From Paraspadella gotoi (taxonomy: Eukaryota; Chaetognatha): a DNA stretch of 64,000 nt. The notes beneath the pieces were generated by a model, which was given only the letters and a program-made list of their open reading frames with translations, was not told the DNA's origin and did not search any database. Positions 33,507 to 45,131 of this stretch are shown piece by piece. The translations under genes and the position numbers were made by a program. The stretch is from NCBI GenBank assembly GCA_051294375.1, contig CM119265.1, positions 10,433,042 to 10,497,041 of the forward strand, written 5' to 3'. Each line of letters begins with the position of its first letter. Position 1 is the stretch's first letter.

Positions 33507-34849
33507 TCAGGTGGTTTTGCGCCAGGACGCCCGCAGCTCCAAAATCTCCATGAGAACGTCCAAGAGATTGTCATCCGTCAAATTGGGATCACCGAATCTG
33601 AAGTTTGCGAAACGGTGGGAAAGGGGATGGGAGGCAAATTTTAAAGGAACTTGGAGATTTCTTATCACAACATCGAAACTCACTTGTCCCGGAGGACATT
33701 GGTGAAGTCTTCCATGTTCTTATTGTCGAGAACGCAGAGGTGGCTGCCGGCCTTGGAGAAAATGTTCCGGATGAGATTAAGTTGCATCCGGACACGTTCC
33801 AGGTTCGTCTTCTTCGGATTCCATTCGGTCAGTTCGCGGAGAGCTTGCCTAAAGATCGCAATGGAGAGTGAATAATTCTAGTCTATATCCAGCTTTGAAC
33901 GACTATATTGGGGCGGTCTGGGGCGGGGCTAAGGTTATAAATTATATATTATTATTACTGCATTACATATCATTGCCCCTTCAGTAATAGGCCACATAAC
34001 GAAACAGAATGGAACTAGGAATAATTTTCTACTATATGCAAATGAGATTGATGAACTCTTAAGAAAAAATAATATACTAAGAAAACATCCGCTACAACTC
34101 CCCCCCCAATAAGCTCACCAAACTTGGGAAGTTAGCATGCTCGGCACGGATGTGACTAAGACTGGCGAAGCGGCGTTGAACTGGAAGAAATGAAGGATGC
34201 AGGAAAGAAAACTAAACCACTTATCCCATCCGTGGTCCATCTTCTTGAAGGCCTCCTTCTCACCGAGAATCTCTTGCATGTACGCCATTACTGACCTAAA
34301 TCATCAAAAAACGCCATAAGCTATTTAATAAAAACTATAAATTATATTTATATTACATAGGTTTAAAATGAACCTAAGAGCAAAGGGCGGATCTGGTTCT
34401 CCCCACGTTTTTCTAATTTCGCGCGCCTTCGATTCTTCTCTTTCGCTGATGTGGGCCAAGATTCGGGCCGCTTTCACCGAGTAACTGCGACATTTAACTT
34501 TTAAATTAAATAAAATTGGTACAACCAATATAATAATTATTCATTGATTCAAAAAATAAGCCATCTTGCCGCCGACTTTGAACAGGCTATGGTGGATTAA
34601 GTCCTGCTTACTTTTTCCGCCAAATTTCAGCAAATAATCTTCCTTGACAAAAACTCACGCCGCCTGGCCGGTCCAGTCCTCGATAGCCCGATTGAGAATG
34701 GTCTGAGCGACTTTCTCGAGGTCGCGCTTTGGCAGCGGCGACTCGCCCACGATGGCCGCCCGAAGCAGGTCGTGGACGTCGGGAATGTAGTTGGGGAGAT
34801 CCGCCTGGACGAGCAGTTCGTCGGAGAAGGAGGAGGAAGACGTCACCAT
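33507..34849 (-). CDS. MIF4GD: MIF4G domain-containing protein (MIF4GD/SLIP1-like)
   Basis: Exons: 34849-34659, 34484-34374, 34295-~34264, ~34180-34130, ~33848-33697 and 33597-33507. The start 'VHDLLRAAIVGESPLPKRDL', 'EKVAQTILNRAIED' matches the first helices of MIF4GD (which has 'DLEKVANVIVDHSLQD'). The end 'MEDFTNVLRDKFGDPNLTDD', 'LLDVLMEILELRASWRKTT' matches its last helices. MIF4GD is a one-domain eIF4G-like scaffold that links histone mRNA SLBP to translation initiation. The small middle exons (34295-34130) are uncertain: two donor choices exist and one acceptor shift of 4 bp is needed to keep frame. Intron 4 contains a SINE fragment. Confidence 0.7.
33893..34075 (+). mobile_element. Repeat fragment in MIF4GD-like intron
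   Basis: Shares ATTATACTACTATATGCAAATG-like sequence (CTACTATATGCAAATGAGAT) and CCCCTTCAGTAATAGG-like sequence with the insertion inside the SINE at 15935-16500. No ORF. Confidence 0.5.
34510..34605 (-). repeat. Fragment of the 326-bp repeat family
   Basis: AAATTGGTACAACCAATATA followed by a diverged 'GCCATCTTGCCGCCGACTTT' matches one end of the units at 26185-26650. Diverged and truncated. Confidence 0.6.
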
Positions 34850-35616
34850 CGCGACAACGGAGAATTTTTGGACGAATGAGAGAGTCGGCGATGGCGCTTC
34901 ACCCGGTCGAAGCGGAGAAAAAAGCCTCGTCCCGGAACATTGAACTGTGCAATCGAAGGGTTTAGTTGTGTCTGGCTTTTTTTTTTTTGAAAAAAAAAAT
35001 TGCTAGTTTTCTGTGGACAAAAAGATGTGTATAAAATAAATGTATCAAAAAATAGCAGAAAGAAAGTACTATTGTAAACGAGTATCGATGTAAGTAGTAG
35101 ATTAAAGCACCGGTAAATTAAAAAAAGACAGGCCGACTTGACAGTGAGAGTAAGATGAATAAAAAGCGCTATTAATGCAAGCAATTTTCGAAAAATGTCA
35201 AGAAATATCAGAAAAAATATAAGTAACAACTAACATTGTTAGTAACAATCCGTTAAAAAATTCTCAAACAAAATAGCATGAGTTAAACTTAAAATTTCGA
35301 AGATGTCTTTCTCTGTCTCAAAAGAGAAATGGGTTTACGAAAAAAACAAAAGACGTGAGATTCAATTCTGTCAGAATTTCTGAGTGAAAGGTGGCTTGGT
35401 ATAAAAATCTTGTCATGGTAAAAGCAACTACTAATTTATTTGATTTCTAAAGCCTCAGGTCAATGACCTGGTGCAAAGTAAGGCTGTATTAAGGCAGCAC
35501 TATCTAGTAACAATGCGAGATCTATCTAGTAGATTAATAAGAAGTTAAAGAACGGCTTTTAAAGATCCAAAATCCTTGCAATTTTCATTGCTCGATTTTT
35601 TATCCTCTTCCATAAT
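34850..35616. other. Intergenic region, no gene seen
   Basis: AT-rich spacer between the coiled-coil gene stop and the MIF4GD-like start. No shared repeat, RNA gene or convincing ORF. Confidence 0.45.
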
Positions 35617-36222
35617 TCACAATTGCGCCATCAAATAACTGATGCCCTGATAAATCCTAGAAACGGACCGATCGATGGGACGCAACTCTTCCATGGGCAA
35701 TTGACTCTTGGGACTTTTCTTGTAGGCTATGATTGTGTCGAAGACTCGGCGCGTCGATCTTTTCCTTACCCACGTCTCCTCTTCCTCGGGTCCACCTGCG
35801 ATCCTCTCCAACTCCTCGTCAACTTGGGCTTCGAAGGCGTCAAAGCCTTCGTCCCTTTTCGCGACGACCCGCTCCAGCTCCGCCTTCAAATCCGCGGCTT
35901 CCTTTTCCCGCGCCGACAGCGCCTCCCGCAACTCTTCGGCGTCGCGGTTAGACTCTACCAGGCGGCGCTCGAAGTCGGCGAGATCGGCGCGCAAATTGGT
36001 CAGATTTTTTTCGGCGCGGCGCCGTTCTTCATCCTCGGCGTCGGAGCGGAGGCGAGAAGCGACGCCGAAGACGTAGTCGTCTTCCGCTGCGTCGATCCTC
36101 TCCAACTCGCTCGTTAACGCGTCGAAATAAAGATCCTCCTCGTCGACGGAAGCCACGACGCGTTCGAGGTGCTCGTGGAGAACCAAGAGGCTCTGTCTCA
36201 ACTTCCGCGCGTTCTGTGCCAT
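35617..36222 (-). CDS. Single-exon 201-residue coiled-coil protein
   Basis: One uninterrupted ORF from ATG at 36222. Residues ~1-150 are almost entirely charged heptads ('NLTNLRADLADFERRLVESN', 'REALSAREKEAADLKAELER'), so a long coiled coil. The last ~50 residues ('RRVFDTIIAYKKSPKSQLPM', 'IDRSVSRIYQGISYLMAQL') look like a small folded end. The plan, coiled coil plus a small C-terminal domain, is shared by several kinetochore and tethering subunits, but I recognise no family. Being single-exon amid intron-rich genes could point to a retrocopy origin. It is 256 bp from the DNPEP stop. Confidence 0.6.
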   Translation of the reverse strand: MAQNARKLRQSLLVLHEHLERVVASVDEEDLYFDALTSELERIDAAEDDYVFGVASRLRSDAEDEERRRAEKNLTNLRADLADFERRLVESNRDAEELREALSAREKEAADLKAELERVVAKRDEGFDAFEAQVDEELERIAGGPEEEETWVRKRSTRRVFDTIIAYKKSPKSQLPMEELRPIDRSVSRIYQGISYLMAQL

Positions 36223-36478
36223 CGTTGCGTGATTTCTATGTCTTTTCTCTAAGTTTCCAGCATTTTATTTTTAAACAAAACCAAAAAAACTTCATAGAAA
36301 ACCGACATCCAATAAATAAAATCACAAGACTTTTGGTAATAGTGATTTATTATAAAAAAAATATATATTTGCCAAATATCACAGGTCTACGTATAAAAAA
36401 TTAAAATCATCCAAAGGTACTAAAAACACGATTTGGCTTTCCTTTTTCTAGGGATTGTTCGTACTAAAAATTGTTCGT

Positions 36479-39400
36479 TTAAAATTCCAAAGTCTGAAAG
36501 ACGACAGGAAATTCCTTGAAAAAAGTGGCGTACAAACGGACGCAATGATCGATGGAGGACGTGCACCCCATCTCACGAATAGAATGCATGGACAACTGAG
36601 GGCAGCCGATATCCACCGTGGCCATTCCCAGTCGAGCCGACATGATCGGCCCGATTGTGGAGCCGCAGGGGGAGTCGTTGCGGACGACGAAGTCTTGGAG
36701 GGGCACGCCTTTTGAGGTGAGGGGGAGAGAAATAAAGAAAATGCGTAACGCGGATTGTTTTAAAATTCTTTGGATATTTTAAATTAAATGAAGATCGAAA
36801 AGGAAACTAAACCATTTAATACCGGCCTTCGAAGCGACTTGGCGCAGCAAGGTGGTTGTGATGGCGGTGGTGGCGTAGCGCTGGTTCGAGTTAAATTTGA
36901 CGACGACGCCCTTGTGCATCGCCGGGCGGTGATTCTCCTCGTGTTTTTCTCCGTAATTCGGGTGAACAGCGTGAGCCTACGTAAAAAAATCTTAAAAGCA
37001 TAAGGATTGTCGCAATTGCATAAGAAAAATCTGGATTGACGACAAATTTTGATACTAAAAAAAATCAAATTTGAGAAAAGAAAATTAATTTTAAACAGAA
37101 AGAAAAAGAAGAAAAGAATAAATAAATAAATAAATAAATAAATAAAGAAAGAATAGAAAGGAAGGAAAGAATAGAAAGGAACGAAAGAATAGAAAGGAAC
37201 GAAATAATAGAAAGGAACGAAATAATAGAAAGGAACGAAAGAATAGAAAGGAACGAAAGAATAGAAAGGAACGAAAGAAAAGGAAAGAAAGAATAGAAAG
37301 AAAAGAAAAAATAGAAAGAAAAGAAAGAAAAATAAAAATAAAGAGTGACGAGAAGAAAGAACGAAATAAAAACCCGATGTTGCGATACAAAATGATAACA
37401 TGCACGAATGCGAATGCGATGCCTAATTTTACAATTTCAATCCTCATTCAATTTTTTTTTAAATAAAAACGCAGAGAGAGAGAGAGAGAGAAAGACTCCG
37501 TTTTTTTCGATGAATCAGCCTGGGTAAAAGAGAGAGAGAGCGCTACATATAATTAAAAGAGAAAAGAGAGAGAGGAGACATAAAAATTTTGTTTGTTCTG
37601 ATAAAACGAAAACAAAACAAAACAAATTTAATAACTGTCCTCACCTAATTTCAAGGACCTCGGTGATGAGAAGCTATATATAAATTTTCAGCCTCATACA
37701 CCCAAATTTAATCAACAAAAAGGCGATCTATAAATTGGAACGCCGACGACGACGCCACTTATATGCAAAACCACCGCAAAATCGTCGCAAACGCAAAGCG
37801 ATTGCGACGGTAAAAAGTTGAGGACGAAGATAAATAAACCTAAGTGATTAAGTTTTATAATAATAAATATACCTGATCGGCCGAGATCATCAGAGATTTA
37901 GCGATGGCCGTTTCAAAAGTGTCGGCCGATGCTTCCCCGCCGCAGCACTTCGTCAAACGACGCAATACGTTTTCCTAAACGAGGGCAACTTCAGTAACTT
38001 TAGAACAAAAACAAAAACGTTTAACGGACAAACCTGAAACATGGACTCGGCCCCCTGGGCTGACTGCGACCCGACCTCCTCGTTGTCGAACAGACTGATC
38101 ATGCGCACGTTTTCTTCATTCTCGAGGGAATTGCTCTCCAGACTCTGGACGAGGCCCTCGGTGGCCGCGTAAGCGTTAACGAGGTTGTCCAGTCGAGGAG
38201 CGAAGATGAACTCGTCAAAGGCACCGCCGATAGTGGCGAGGGTGGCGTCGGCCAGGCAGAGCTCAAAGTCCATCAGTTGGTCGGGCTAAGGAGTCGAGAA
38301 AATGTTTCAAGTATTCAAAATTTTTGAACATTCTTTTTTTTTATTTTTAAAGTTGGATTGTTAAATGGTTATAAAATAAAAACATTTTTCCCAACACGTA
38401 CTTGAACCCCGAGTTGGTCGCAAATGATCTTAACGAGAATCGGAGGATGTTTGGAGTGCTGCTCCTGAGTCGGGGCTTGTTTGGAATCGATGGTGGCCGC
38501 TGCGTCGACCCCGGGCGAAGCCGGTTTGTAAAGCTCCTCTTTCACGACCGTCGCGAGAACTGAAATAAAATGTGGATATTTTACCGATTCAGAAATGAAG
38601 AAGCTAAGCGCGATGAAGCAAACCCTTATGTTTCTTTAAGTTTCTCACTCGGACAAAGGTGGGTCTCCTTGTTGGGAGAAAACTTTTCGTTGGTGGTTCT
38701 GTCCAAATGGATGGCAAGATTGGGAATCCGCATGATCGGTCGCTCCACGTGGATTAAGTGGTGTCTCAGTCGGCCGTCGGCCTCGCGAACGAGAACTCTT
38801 CCCGCCACCTTCAGGTCACGATCGAACCAGGTGTGCCAAATTCCACCGCCGTAACATTCGACGCCGACCTGAATTTAAATACAAAATATCAAATATATAT
38901 ATATATATATATATATCATCAACGAGAAGCCTGAAGCGAAGCCACTCCACGTTATTGATATTATATTAGTTGTCATTTCAAGTCACCCGAGAAGAGAATC
39001 TTTTTAAATGTAACGAAAAATCCGGAGCGCCGAAGGTTTTTCCCACCTGCACGTATCCTTCCTTCTCCTTCTTCTTCGACACCGGTTTGACCTTGAGACA
39101 AGGGGAGTCGGTGTGAGCGCCCACTATAGAGAACCCGTTTCCCGGTTTAAACTTTTTGCCGACGGCGAAAGCGATGATGGTCGACTGGTTCTTGGTGACA
39201 AAGTGTTTGTCACCGGGGGCGATGGTCCACGAGTCTTTTTCTGTAAGTTGATAAATCAAATGTTAAGAAAAGTGCGAAATCTATCATAATCAGAAATAAA
39301 GTTTTATTGATTAAACACGAACGAAGTAAGTTTGTTTCCATTCCAAACATTTGGTAAAAGTTTATGTCCGACAAAAGGCTAAAAGAATGACCAATGCTTC

Positions 39401-39624
39401 AATCCGTTTCTCGCCTGACCCTTAATCTCGGAAAATCCAGCATTGATCAGCCTCTGCTTGCACTGATCGACGGCGTGATACGGCGAAGGACTCCGATTAA
39501 CGAACTCGACGAAGCGTTCGGCCGCCATTTTGACGGCGTCAAGAGAGATGTCATTTCCAGAGTCGGACGCGACCGTGGCGACGGAGCGAGCATCGCAAGT
39601 GCAGACCTTTTTCGCTTGAGACAT
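36479..39624 (-). CDS. DNPEP: Aspartyl aminopeptidase (M18)
   Basis: Eight exons (39624-39420, 39240-39047, 38868-38649, 38559-38402, 38285-38034, 37974-37873, 36976-36823, 36708-36479) join in frame into 504 residues. DNPEP is a dodecameric cytosolic di-zinc enzyme that removes N-terminal Asp or Glu. Metal ligands are all present: His in '[13 protein letters not shown]', Asp in 'IFAPRLDNL', the Glu pair in '[16 protein letters not shown]', Asp in '[16 protein letters not shown]', His in '[12 protein letters not shown]'. I chose the ATG at 39624 ('MSQAKKV'); an in-frame upstream ORF to 39783 is interrupted by a good acceptor (CATCATCCAG) ~50 bp before this ATG, so the upstream part may be a 5' UTR intron. 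Intron 6 (36977-37872) holds repeats. Confidence 0.95.
37081..37375 (+). repeat. Polypurine minisatellite (18-bp unit)
   Basis: Nearly pure A/G on the plus strand for ~290 bp: (AAAT)n at 37115-37145, then repeats of GAAAGAATAGAAAGGAAC with small variants, then shorter AAAGAAAG units. ORFs across it on either strand are low-complexity artefacts. It lies in DNPEP intron 6, directly before a retroposon. Confidence 0.85.
37360..37825 (+). mobile_element. GA-rich composite retroposon with tRNA-like head (copy 3)
   Basis: Head AACCCGATGTTGCGATACAA with an A-box-like ATACAAAATGATAA, then (GA)n, GACATAAAAATTTTGTTTG, 'CGGTGATGAGAAGCTATATA', and tail GCGATCTATAAATTGGAACG through 'GCGATTGCGACGGTAAAAA'. 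Collinear with 54590-55210. In DNPEP intron 6. Confidence 0.72.
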
Positions 39625-39895
39625 AGCGACGAAGAAGCGACGGTAGAATTCGGCGGAGAAGTCGGAGAAACTGGATGATGGCGGGGGAGAAAGTTTAACG
39701 CAAGAAAAAACTAAAGACCGAACCCTAAGCATAACCTTTTTTTCATGAAAAGGCAAATAAAACAACGTAACAGATGATATCACAGATAATAAATAAAAAA
39801 AAACAATTTAATTAGAATTACAAGAGCGAATCATCGCCAGGTTTAATGAACAAAATATGTTCCGAAAAGTCGTTGATAATCTTCAGTAAATTCTG

Positions 39896-42800
39896 TCATG
39901 AAAACAACCGAATCTGTTGAAGAGTGACGTCGCTCTCGTCGCACTTTTCCACCAAGCAGGCGACGTAGGTCAAGCGCCGACTCAGAATTGCCTCGATGTC
40001 GTAATAATCACGTCCTTCTTTCACTGGTGGTAGGAGGGTCAGAGCAAAGTCACTTGATAACTTGAGCCTTGTTGGTCTCGTGTCCTCTTGGACATTGTCG
40101 CTTGCGACCATCAGGTGGAGTGTGACGCGGGTGACTGGAGTGACAGATTTGACGCAGACATGACAACTTTGATAGGCGGAGCCGTCGTCGTCGATTGGGC
40201 GGCCACAATCCGGACAGGCGCGCTCGCTGAAGGCATTGTCGTAGTCCACTGCGATGACGCGTCCGGTGAAGGAGACGAGATCGGAAATGCGGGATGAGGG
40301 GAGAAAGTCGGGAAGGCGGACGGCGAATTGGGGACGAGGGAAGTCGCTGGAAAGGATGAAAAACGTCGTAAAAAATACAGTAATATTAAAATAAATTACA
40401 AGAAATAAATATGTAATCTAATAAAATATAATAAATACCCAAGTCCAGAAGGAGCCTCAACGATGCAGGCGTCCACGTCGATCACCACGGCACCGTCGAT
40501 GAGCGCCACGCCCTCAAGAAGCAACGAGAGACGACGCTCTGCCTCGACGCCGGCGACGACGGAGGGGGAGAGCGAATCTAGAGAGGGGACGAGGACGGTA
40601 GAAAGAGAGGAAGAAGAATCGAGGCAGTGGAGGAGAGAGAGGGTGGAAGAGGAGGAAGCGAGCACGGCGAAGACGAGGTGAACCACGATGTCGTAGCGAC
40701 GAGGAACGGTGGCCGAATCCGACGGTTTCATCTCTGACCAAAGAGTTGTGACTGGCTCGGACTTTCGAAACGGACGTTCTTCTGAGATCGGCGATTTGGA
40801 GGACTGAGTCTTTCGTTCTCTTTTTTCTTCTTCGTCGTTTTTTTCATCTTCGTTTTCGTCGCAGTCGACGTTAATGGCGGAGACGACGTTCCTCCAAACG
40901 ACAGGAAGTTTTGTATCGATATTTTCGGTCAAATCGGAATCGTCGAGAGACGAATTTATGAAGCAGAAATCCGTGCAAAGGATAATTTCGTCGTCGTCCT
41001 GTTTTGGCGAAAGAATTACATAAAAAAAATAACGACCAAAGAAAAATAATCCTTTTTCCAATTACGATTTTCAGGCTCTGCCAGGGAGACGCGATGGTGA
41101 CGAAGACGCCCCGCGTGACGCTCAACGATTCGACAGTTTCACGAGAGAAGAGAACTCGGATGACATCATCGCTTTGGTCGTCGTCTTCGTCTTTTACCAC
41201 GCGGCACGTTGTCATGGAAACGCATCCCATGGGCGCAGGACGAGTCAAAACTTGTACTTTCATGGTTTTCGAGGCTGCAAAACAAAGGAGTCGCGAATAA
41301 CAACAAGCATTTAGTCACCTTTGACAATATCTCCTTTCAGGAAAAAAAAATTTTCAGCTCAGAGAAAAAAAAACAACCTTATTTGAAAGTCCTAATTCCC
41401 TCATAAAATAATAAAAAAATTTAAAAAGCTTTCATGACCTGGAAAGACAATGTTACTCAATGTCAAGTCAGAATGTAGTATATTTTTCTTAAATCTAAGA
41501 AACCTGCATTCCCCTTTTCCCTTTATCGTAGTTCAAACCTATTAAATAATTAATTGTGAGATCGATTGTTTTTAATTTAAAAAAATTATAACTTTTCAAC
41601 CGATAATTCTTTCAGCAAAACAAAGGGAATTATCTCTTTATTGGCCACAATTTTTTTTTAAATTCTTTCATAAACNNNNNNNNNNATACCGCCACATTAT
41701 CCAAAATTTTGGCCAAAATTTTTTTAAAATTCTTTCATAAACATTAATTAAAATATTGTGGACGAACATCGAGAACACGCAACCTCGGTCAAACCACATG
41801 ACCTTACCGAACTTACCTCGCTCAATTCCCCAACTTATTTATGGTCAAACGTTGACCTTATTGGTAAATAAATAAATAAATACCTTTGTAAATACCATTG
41901 TAATAGACTTAGCATCTGAGCATTTTTACTGTTATTGTTTATAACCTTGTTGAAGAATAAATCATTCTTGATCTGAAACTTGTGTCGTCCACAATATGTT
42001 CGAAAAATTTGTATGATGTATGGAAACCTTTTACACAATACTAGTTTTTTGATTTAAAAACTTTTGATATATGGCAAGGGCTAATAGGTTGGTTGTATCA
42101 ATTTCATACTAATCGACTAAAAAAAAAAAGGGATTTGTTCTCACCTTTATTCCCGGCAAAAACAAAGGCACCGTTCGTTTTTTTCACGTTGTACGACCAA
42201 AACGCTACGTCCGACCGCTGTCGGTTTTCGAGTCGGACGAGGCGTTCCGCCAGACCGCCCTTGAGATACTTTTTGCGCAATCGCTTGTCTTGCGGGTCCG
42301 GCGGCGGATGTCGCGACGGAGTGACGACGGTGGATCGGGAACTAGGAAGCGTCACCGCCGCAGCCGCCGCCAAAGGGGAGGGCGTCTCCGAGGGAGAATC
42401 GATGGAGACGACAGGTGAATTAGAAGGAGAAGGAGGCGGCGGAACTGAGTCTACAGGCGGAGGCGACGACTGAGAGATTTCGGCGAACATGTCCGGACTT
42501 TCCGAGTGAAGAATTGGTTCGTGCAAGTCTTTCATCGGCAAAACATTCCGAGCATGATTGTTCACAGAGATCGTAATGCTTTTTTTCGACGAAGACGATT
42601 TAAGAGCGAATGGGTGAAGTCGCCACGAATCCCCATCCGCGACCACGCCCATCGCCTTATCGACGTTGATGATGGAGGACAACGGAATCCTCTTCTCATC
42701 TTCGCTACTTTCGTCGACGAACCGAGACGCGACCGAAGTACACGCTTTTGACAAACCACGCTTAAGACCCGCTGCTTCGCTTCTCTTTACCATAGCTTTC

Positions 42801-43726
42801 ACCGAAGACTCGCCGGGATTACTTTCCTGACAGACACGAACGACGAGAGACTTGGCGGCGCCGGTTCCGTCTTTGAATTTCCCCGGAGTCGCGTTTTCCT
42901 CGTCGGTGTCGTCCTCGATTTCGGGCTCTTCATCTTTTTCGGCTCTGTACGGAATGTGACGCTGCGGCGCGGAATTGACGGCGCGGCGCCGTGGCGTCGA
43001 CCAGGCGTGACATCGCAGAGCTGGCTGGCCGTTTTGTCGCTCAACGATTCGGGCCCTCTCGCTGCAGGAACTTGCAGCCGACGACGTCGAGAATGGCACC
43101 TGCCGAGAATGCGCCTGGGTGGTAGAGTACGATTTGTCTAAAATCGACCTCGAGTTTTTAGTTTCCGCAGGACGGACGACAACGCCGCTGCGAAAGCAGA
43201 CCGCCGTATTTGGCGACGACAAATTCGCCTCTAACGGCCGAAGTTCGCGAAGTTTACGTTTGATACTCGGTGACTTATCCTCCGGAATTTTGAGGGAAAC
43301 GACGGAAGCGGGAGTCGTCGCTTTGGGTTTTAAATCGACCGACCGAGTTTCATCCAAGTTGAAACTTTCTTTTGACGACGAATTTTCCTTCACGAAGTCA
43401 AGTCTTTTCGGCGTTCGGCGCCGAAACGACTCCGACAAGGAGGATCTCGGCCTCACAGAGGGAGGCGGAGTCTTCCAACTTTCGCGAAGAGAACGGTTTA
43501 ATGACAGCGCCACTCCAACATCAAAAAACGAGGTTGTCGAGGTTGCGAGCTTTCCCGTGACGACCTCACCCCCGAGACCTTTTCGTCGTTTGGTGGCGTC
43601 GGGAGTCGCCGCGGAGTCGTTCTCGAATCCGGCGCCCAAATCGTTCCATCCGCGACTCGAGTCGCGACGTCGTGAAAACTTATTCAAAATCATTCGTCGA
43701 AGATGCGAATCGAAATCCCCGCTCAT
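39896..43726 (-). CDS. SPIDR: SPIDR, scaffold protein of homologous-recombination repair
   Basis: Four exons (43726-42145, 41274-41066, 40998-40439, 40346-39896) join in frame into 933 residues; human SPIDR has 915. SPIDR bridges BLM helicase and RAD51/FIGNL1 in the nucleus. The first 480 residues are disordered and basic. The conserved core then starts with 'LKGGLAERLVRLENRQRS', followed by 'VQVLTRP', 'VIRVLFSRETVESL', 'VTIASPWQSLKI' and 'EIILCTDFCFI', the same order as vertebrate SPIDR. The C-terminal OB-like part has a CxxC..CxxC zinc site ('ACPDCGRP' and 'SCHVC') and ends 'RLTYVACLVEKC', 'VTLQQIRLFS'. Intron 1 (41275-42144) contains the 10-N gap. It starts 186 bp from the DNPH1 stop. Confidence 0.88.
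41676..41685. other. Assembly gap (10 N)
   Basis: Ten N bases in SPIDR intron 1. The flanks are near-duplicates of each other (AATTCTTTCATAAAC occurs both just before the gap and at ~41728), so the true sequence may be a collapsed or expanded tandem repeat. Confidence 0.98.
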
Positions 43727-43912
43727 TTTAAAGAGCAGAAAAAGTAATTTTAACTCTTTTTCAAAGCTTTTTCTTTCTAAAATTATAAGAATAAAAAAAA
43801 CTTAATGACTAACTGACGATATTATATATATAATATATATAATAATAATAACAATAAAAAAGACAGCAACAACTGGAGCATAAGATAGTATAAGATCGCG
43901 TTTGTATTGTTA

Positions 43913-44786
43913 TCAGGCGGAAATCTTCTCGGCTTTTTCCGGCTTTTCCTTTCCAGTCATCTTCGCTACGACTTCGTCGATTAGTTGCGTGAGGCTCGTG
44001 TTTTCGTCTTTATCGTCGTAATCGACGACGGAGAATTTGGCGTTGATGGCACCGCGAACCATCCCGGAAAGAATTCGCCCGCTCGAAGGTCGGAAGAGAC
44101 AAGTCACCGGTTTGTTAAGAATGCGGGCCACGCCTGAAAAAAAAAATCCAGGTTGATTCAATGTATAGAATATAGAAGCTAATGTGGCGAATCCTAAATT
44201 CTCCTCCCGTATAGTGTGGACGCAACAAGTAGCTTGGTAAAACTCTGCTCGTCCCATTGGCTTGGACAGCTCAGTACTCGTTCACCAACCGTGTGTTCCG
44301 GGTTTAATCCCTTCACTGTCACGCTGGTTAAGTGTGATGGTGTCGGCATAAACACGCCAGTGACATGGGGATTGGGGAGCGCCAGCTGTCGGGAGATGCC
44401 CCGGCATCGCACGTCTCCCTGTTGCCATACTAATTTATATCTAGCATACTCAAACCACATACCCAATTCGTAACCTACGCCCAGCGAAGGCGTGGTCACC
44501 TCGGCGACGACGACGTCGCACTCGCGAAGCCACTCGAGGTCGCGGTCATGGATCCACTGGTCATTGGCATTTGGTTCCGGATTTGGGTCCGCAATGACGC
44601 CGATGTCGTGTTCCGTCAGGACGTCGCCCCACTGTCTTGAAAAAGACAGCGATGATTTAGAATAAGGACGGCGAGCGGTGTCGCTGTTGCCAAAGAATCT
44701 TTTTACCTCAATCCGGAAATCAAAGACCGGTAGATAGCCACGTCCTGCTGGCCCCCGCGAATGCTCCCGCAAAAGTATATTTTCAT
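43913..44786 (-). CDS. DNPH1: 2'-deoxynucleoside 5'-phosphate N-hydrolase (RCL)
   Basis: Three exons (44786-44707, 44635-44463, 44133-43913) give 157 residues. The start 'MKIYFCGSIRGGQQDVAIYR' is the nucleotide-binding loop of DNPH1; 'WGDVLTEHDIG' and 'DRDLEWLRECDVVVAEVTTP', 'SLGVGYELG' carry the catalytic Asp and Glu; 'LCLFRPSSGRILSGMVRGA'-like sequence follows (here 'TCLFRPSSGRILSGMVRG'). The enzyme cleaves deoxynucleoside monophosphates such as 5-hydroxymethyl-dUMP, sanitising the nucleotide pool. No key residue is missing. Intron 2 holds a SINE. Confidence 0.92.
44205..44430 (+). mobile_element. tRNA-derived SINE in DNPH1 intron 2
   Basis: A-box-like TAGCTTGGTAA at 44230 and B-box GGGTTTAATCCC at ~44301 on the plus strand, at the ~70-bp spacing seen in some SINE heads, then a ~130-bp GC-rich body. 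GC content is far above the surrounding intron. I see no second copy in the window, so the family is single here. Confidence 0.5.
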
Positions 44787-45131
44787 CGCTACAAATTACC
44801 CTAACAAAACCCCTAAAAACAATAGAAATAAAAAAAAAAAATGAGAATGTAGATTTTCAAAAAAAATATACTAAAACTAGTAAAATACAAAAACGCGATA
44901 ACTGAGAAAGTCAAAAAAAAAAGCGAATGAGATTTTTTAAAGAAAAATGCTACGTTTATGTCATAACACTGCCTGTCCATTTTCAAGCGCATAAATTGGA
45001 TAATGTTAATCGAAACCAAAAAAAATATTTTAATCTTTTTATCGACAATAATTTCTCCTACTAAAAACGGAACGAAAGAGTCTCTCTCTTTCTCTCTAGG
45101 GTTATATCAATTTCTTAGCCTTTGTTGATCA

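Noticed and set aside
36784-37447. Hydrophobic Phe/Ser/Leu-rich minus-strand ORFs that look like membrane proteins
   Set aside because: They translate the polypurine minisatellite; low complexity, and they run through real DNEP exon boundaries in a different frame.
39625-39783. N-terminal extension of DNPEP
   Set aside because: In frame, but low similarity and a strong acceptor inside it suggest 5' UTR intron; kept as an alternative only.
43119-43805. 228-residue plus-strand ORF
   Set aside because: Antisense shadow of the disordered first exon of SPIDR; no homology or splice support.
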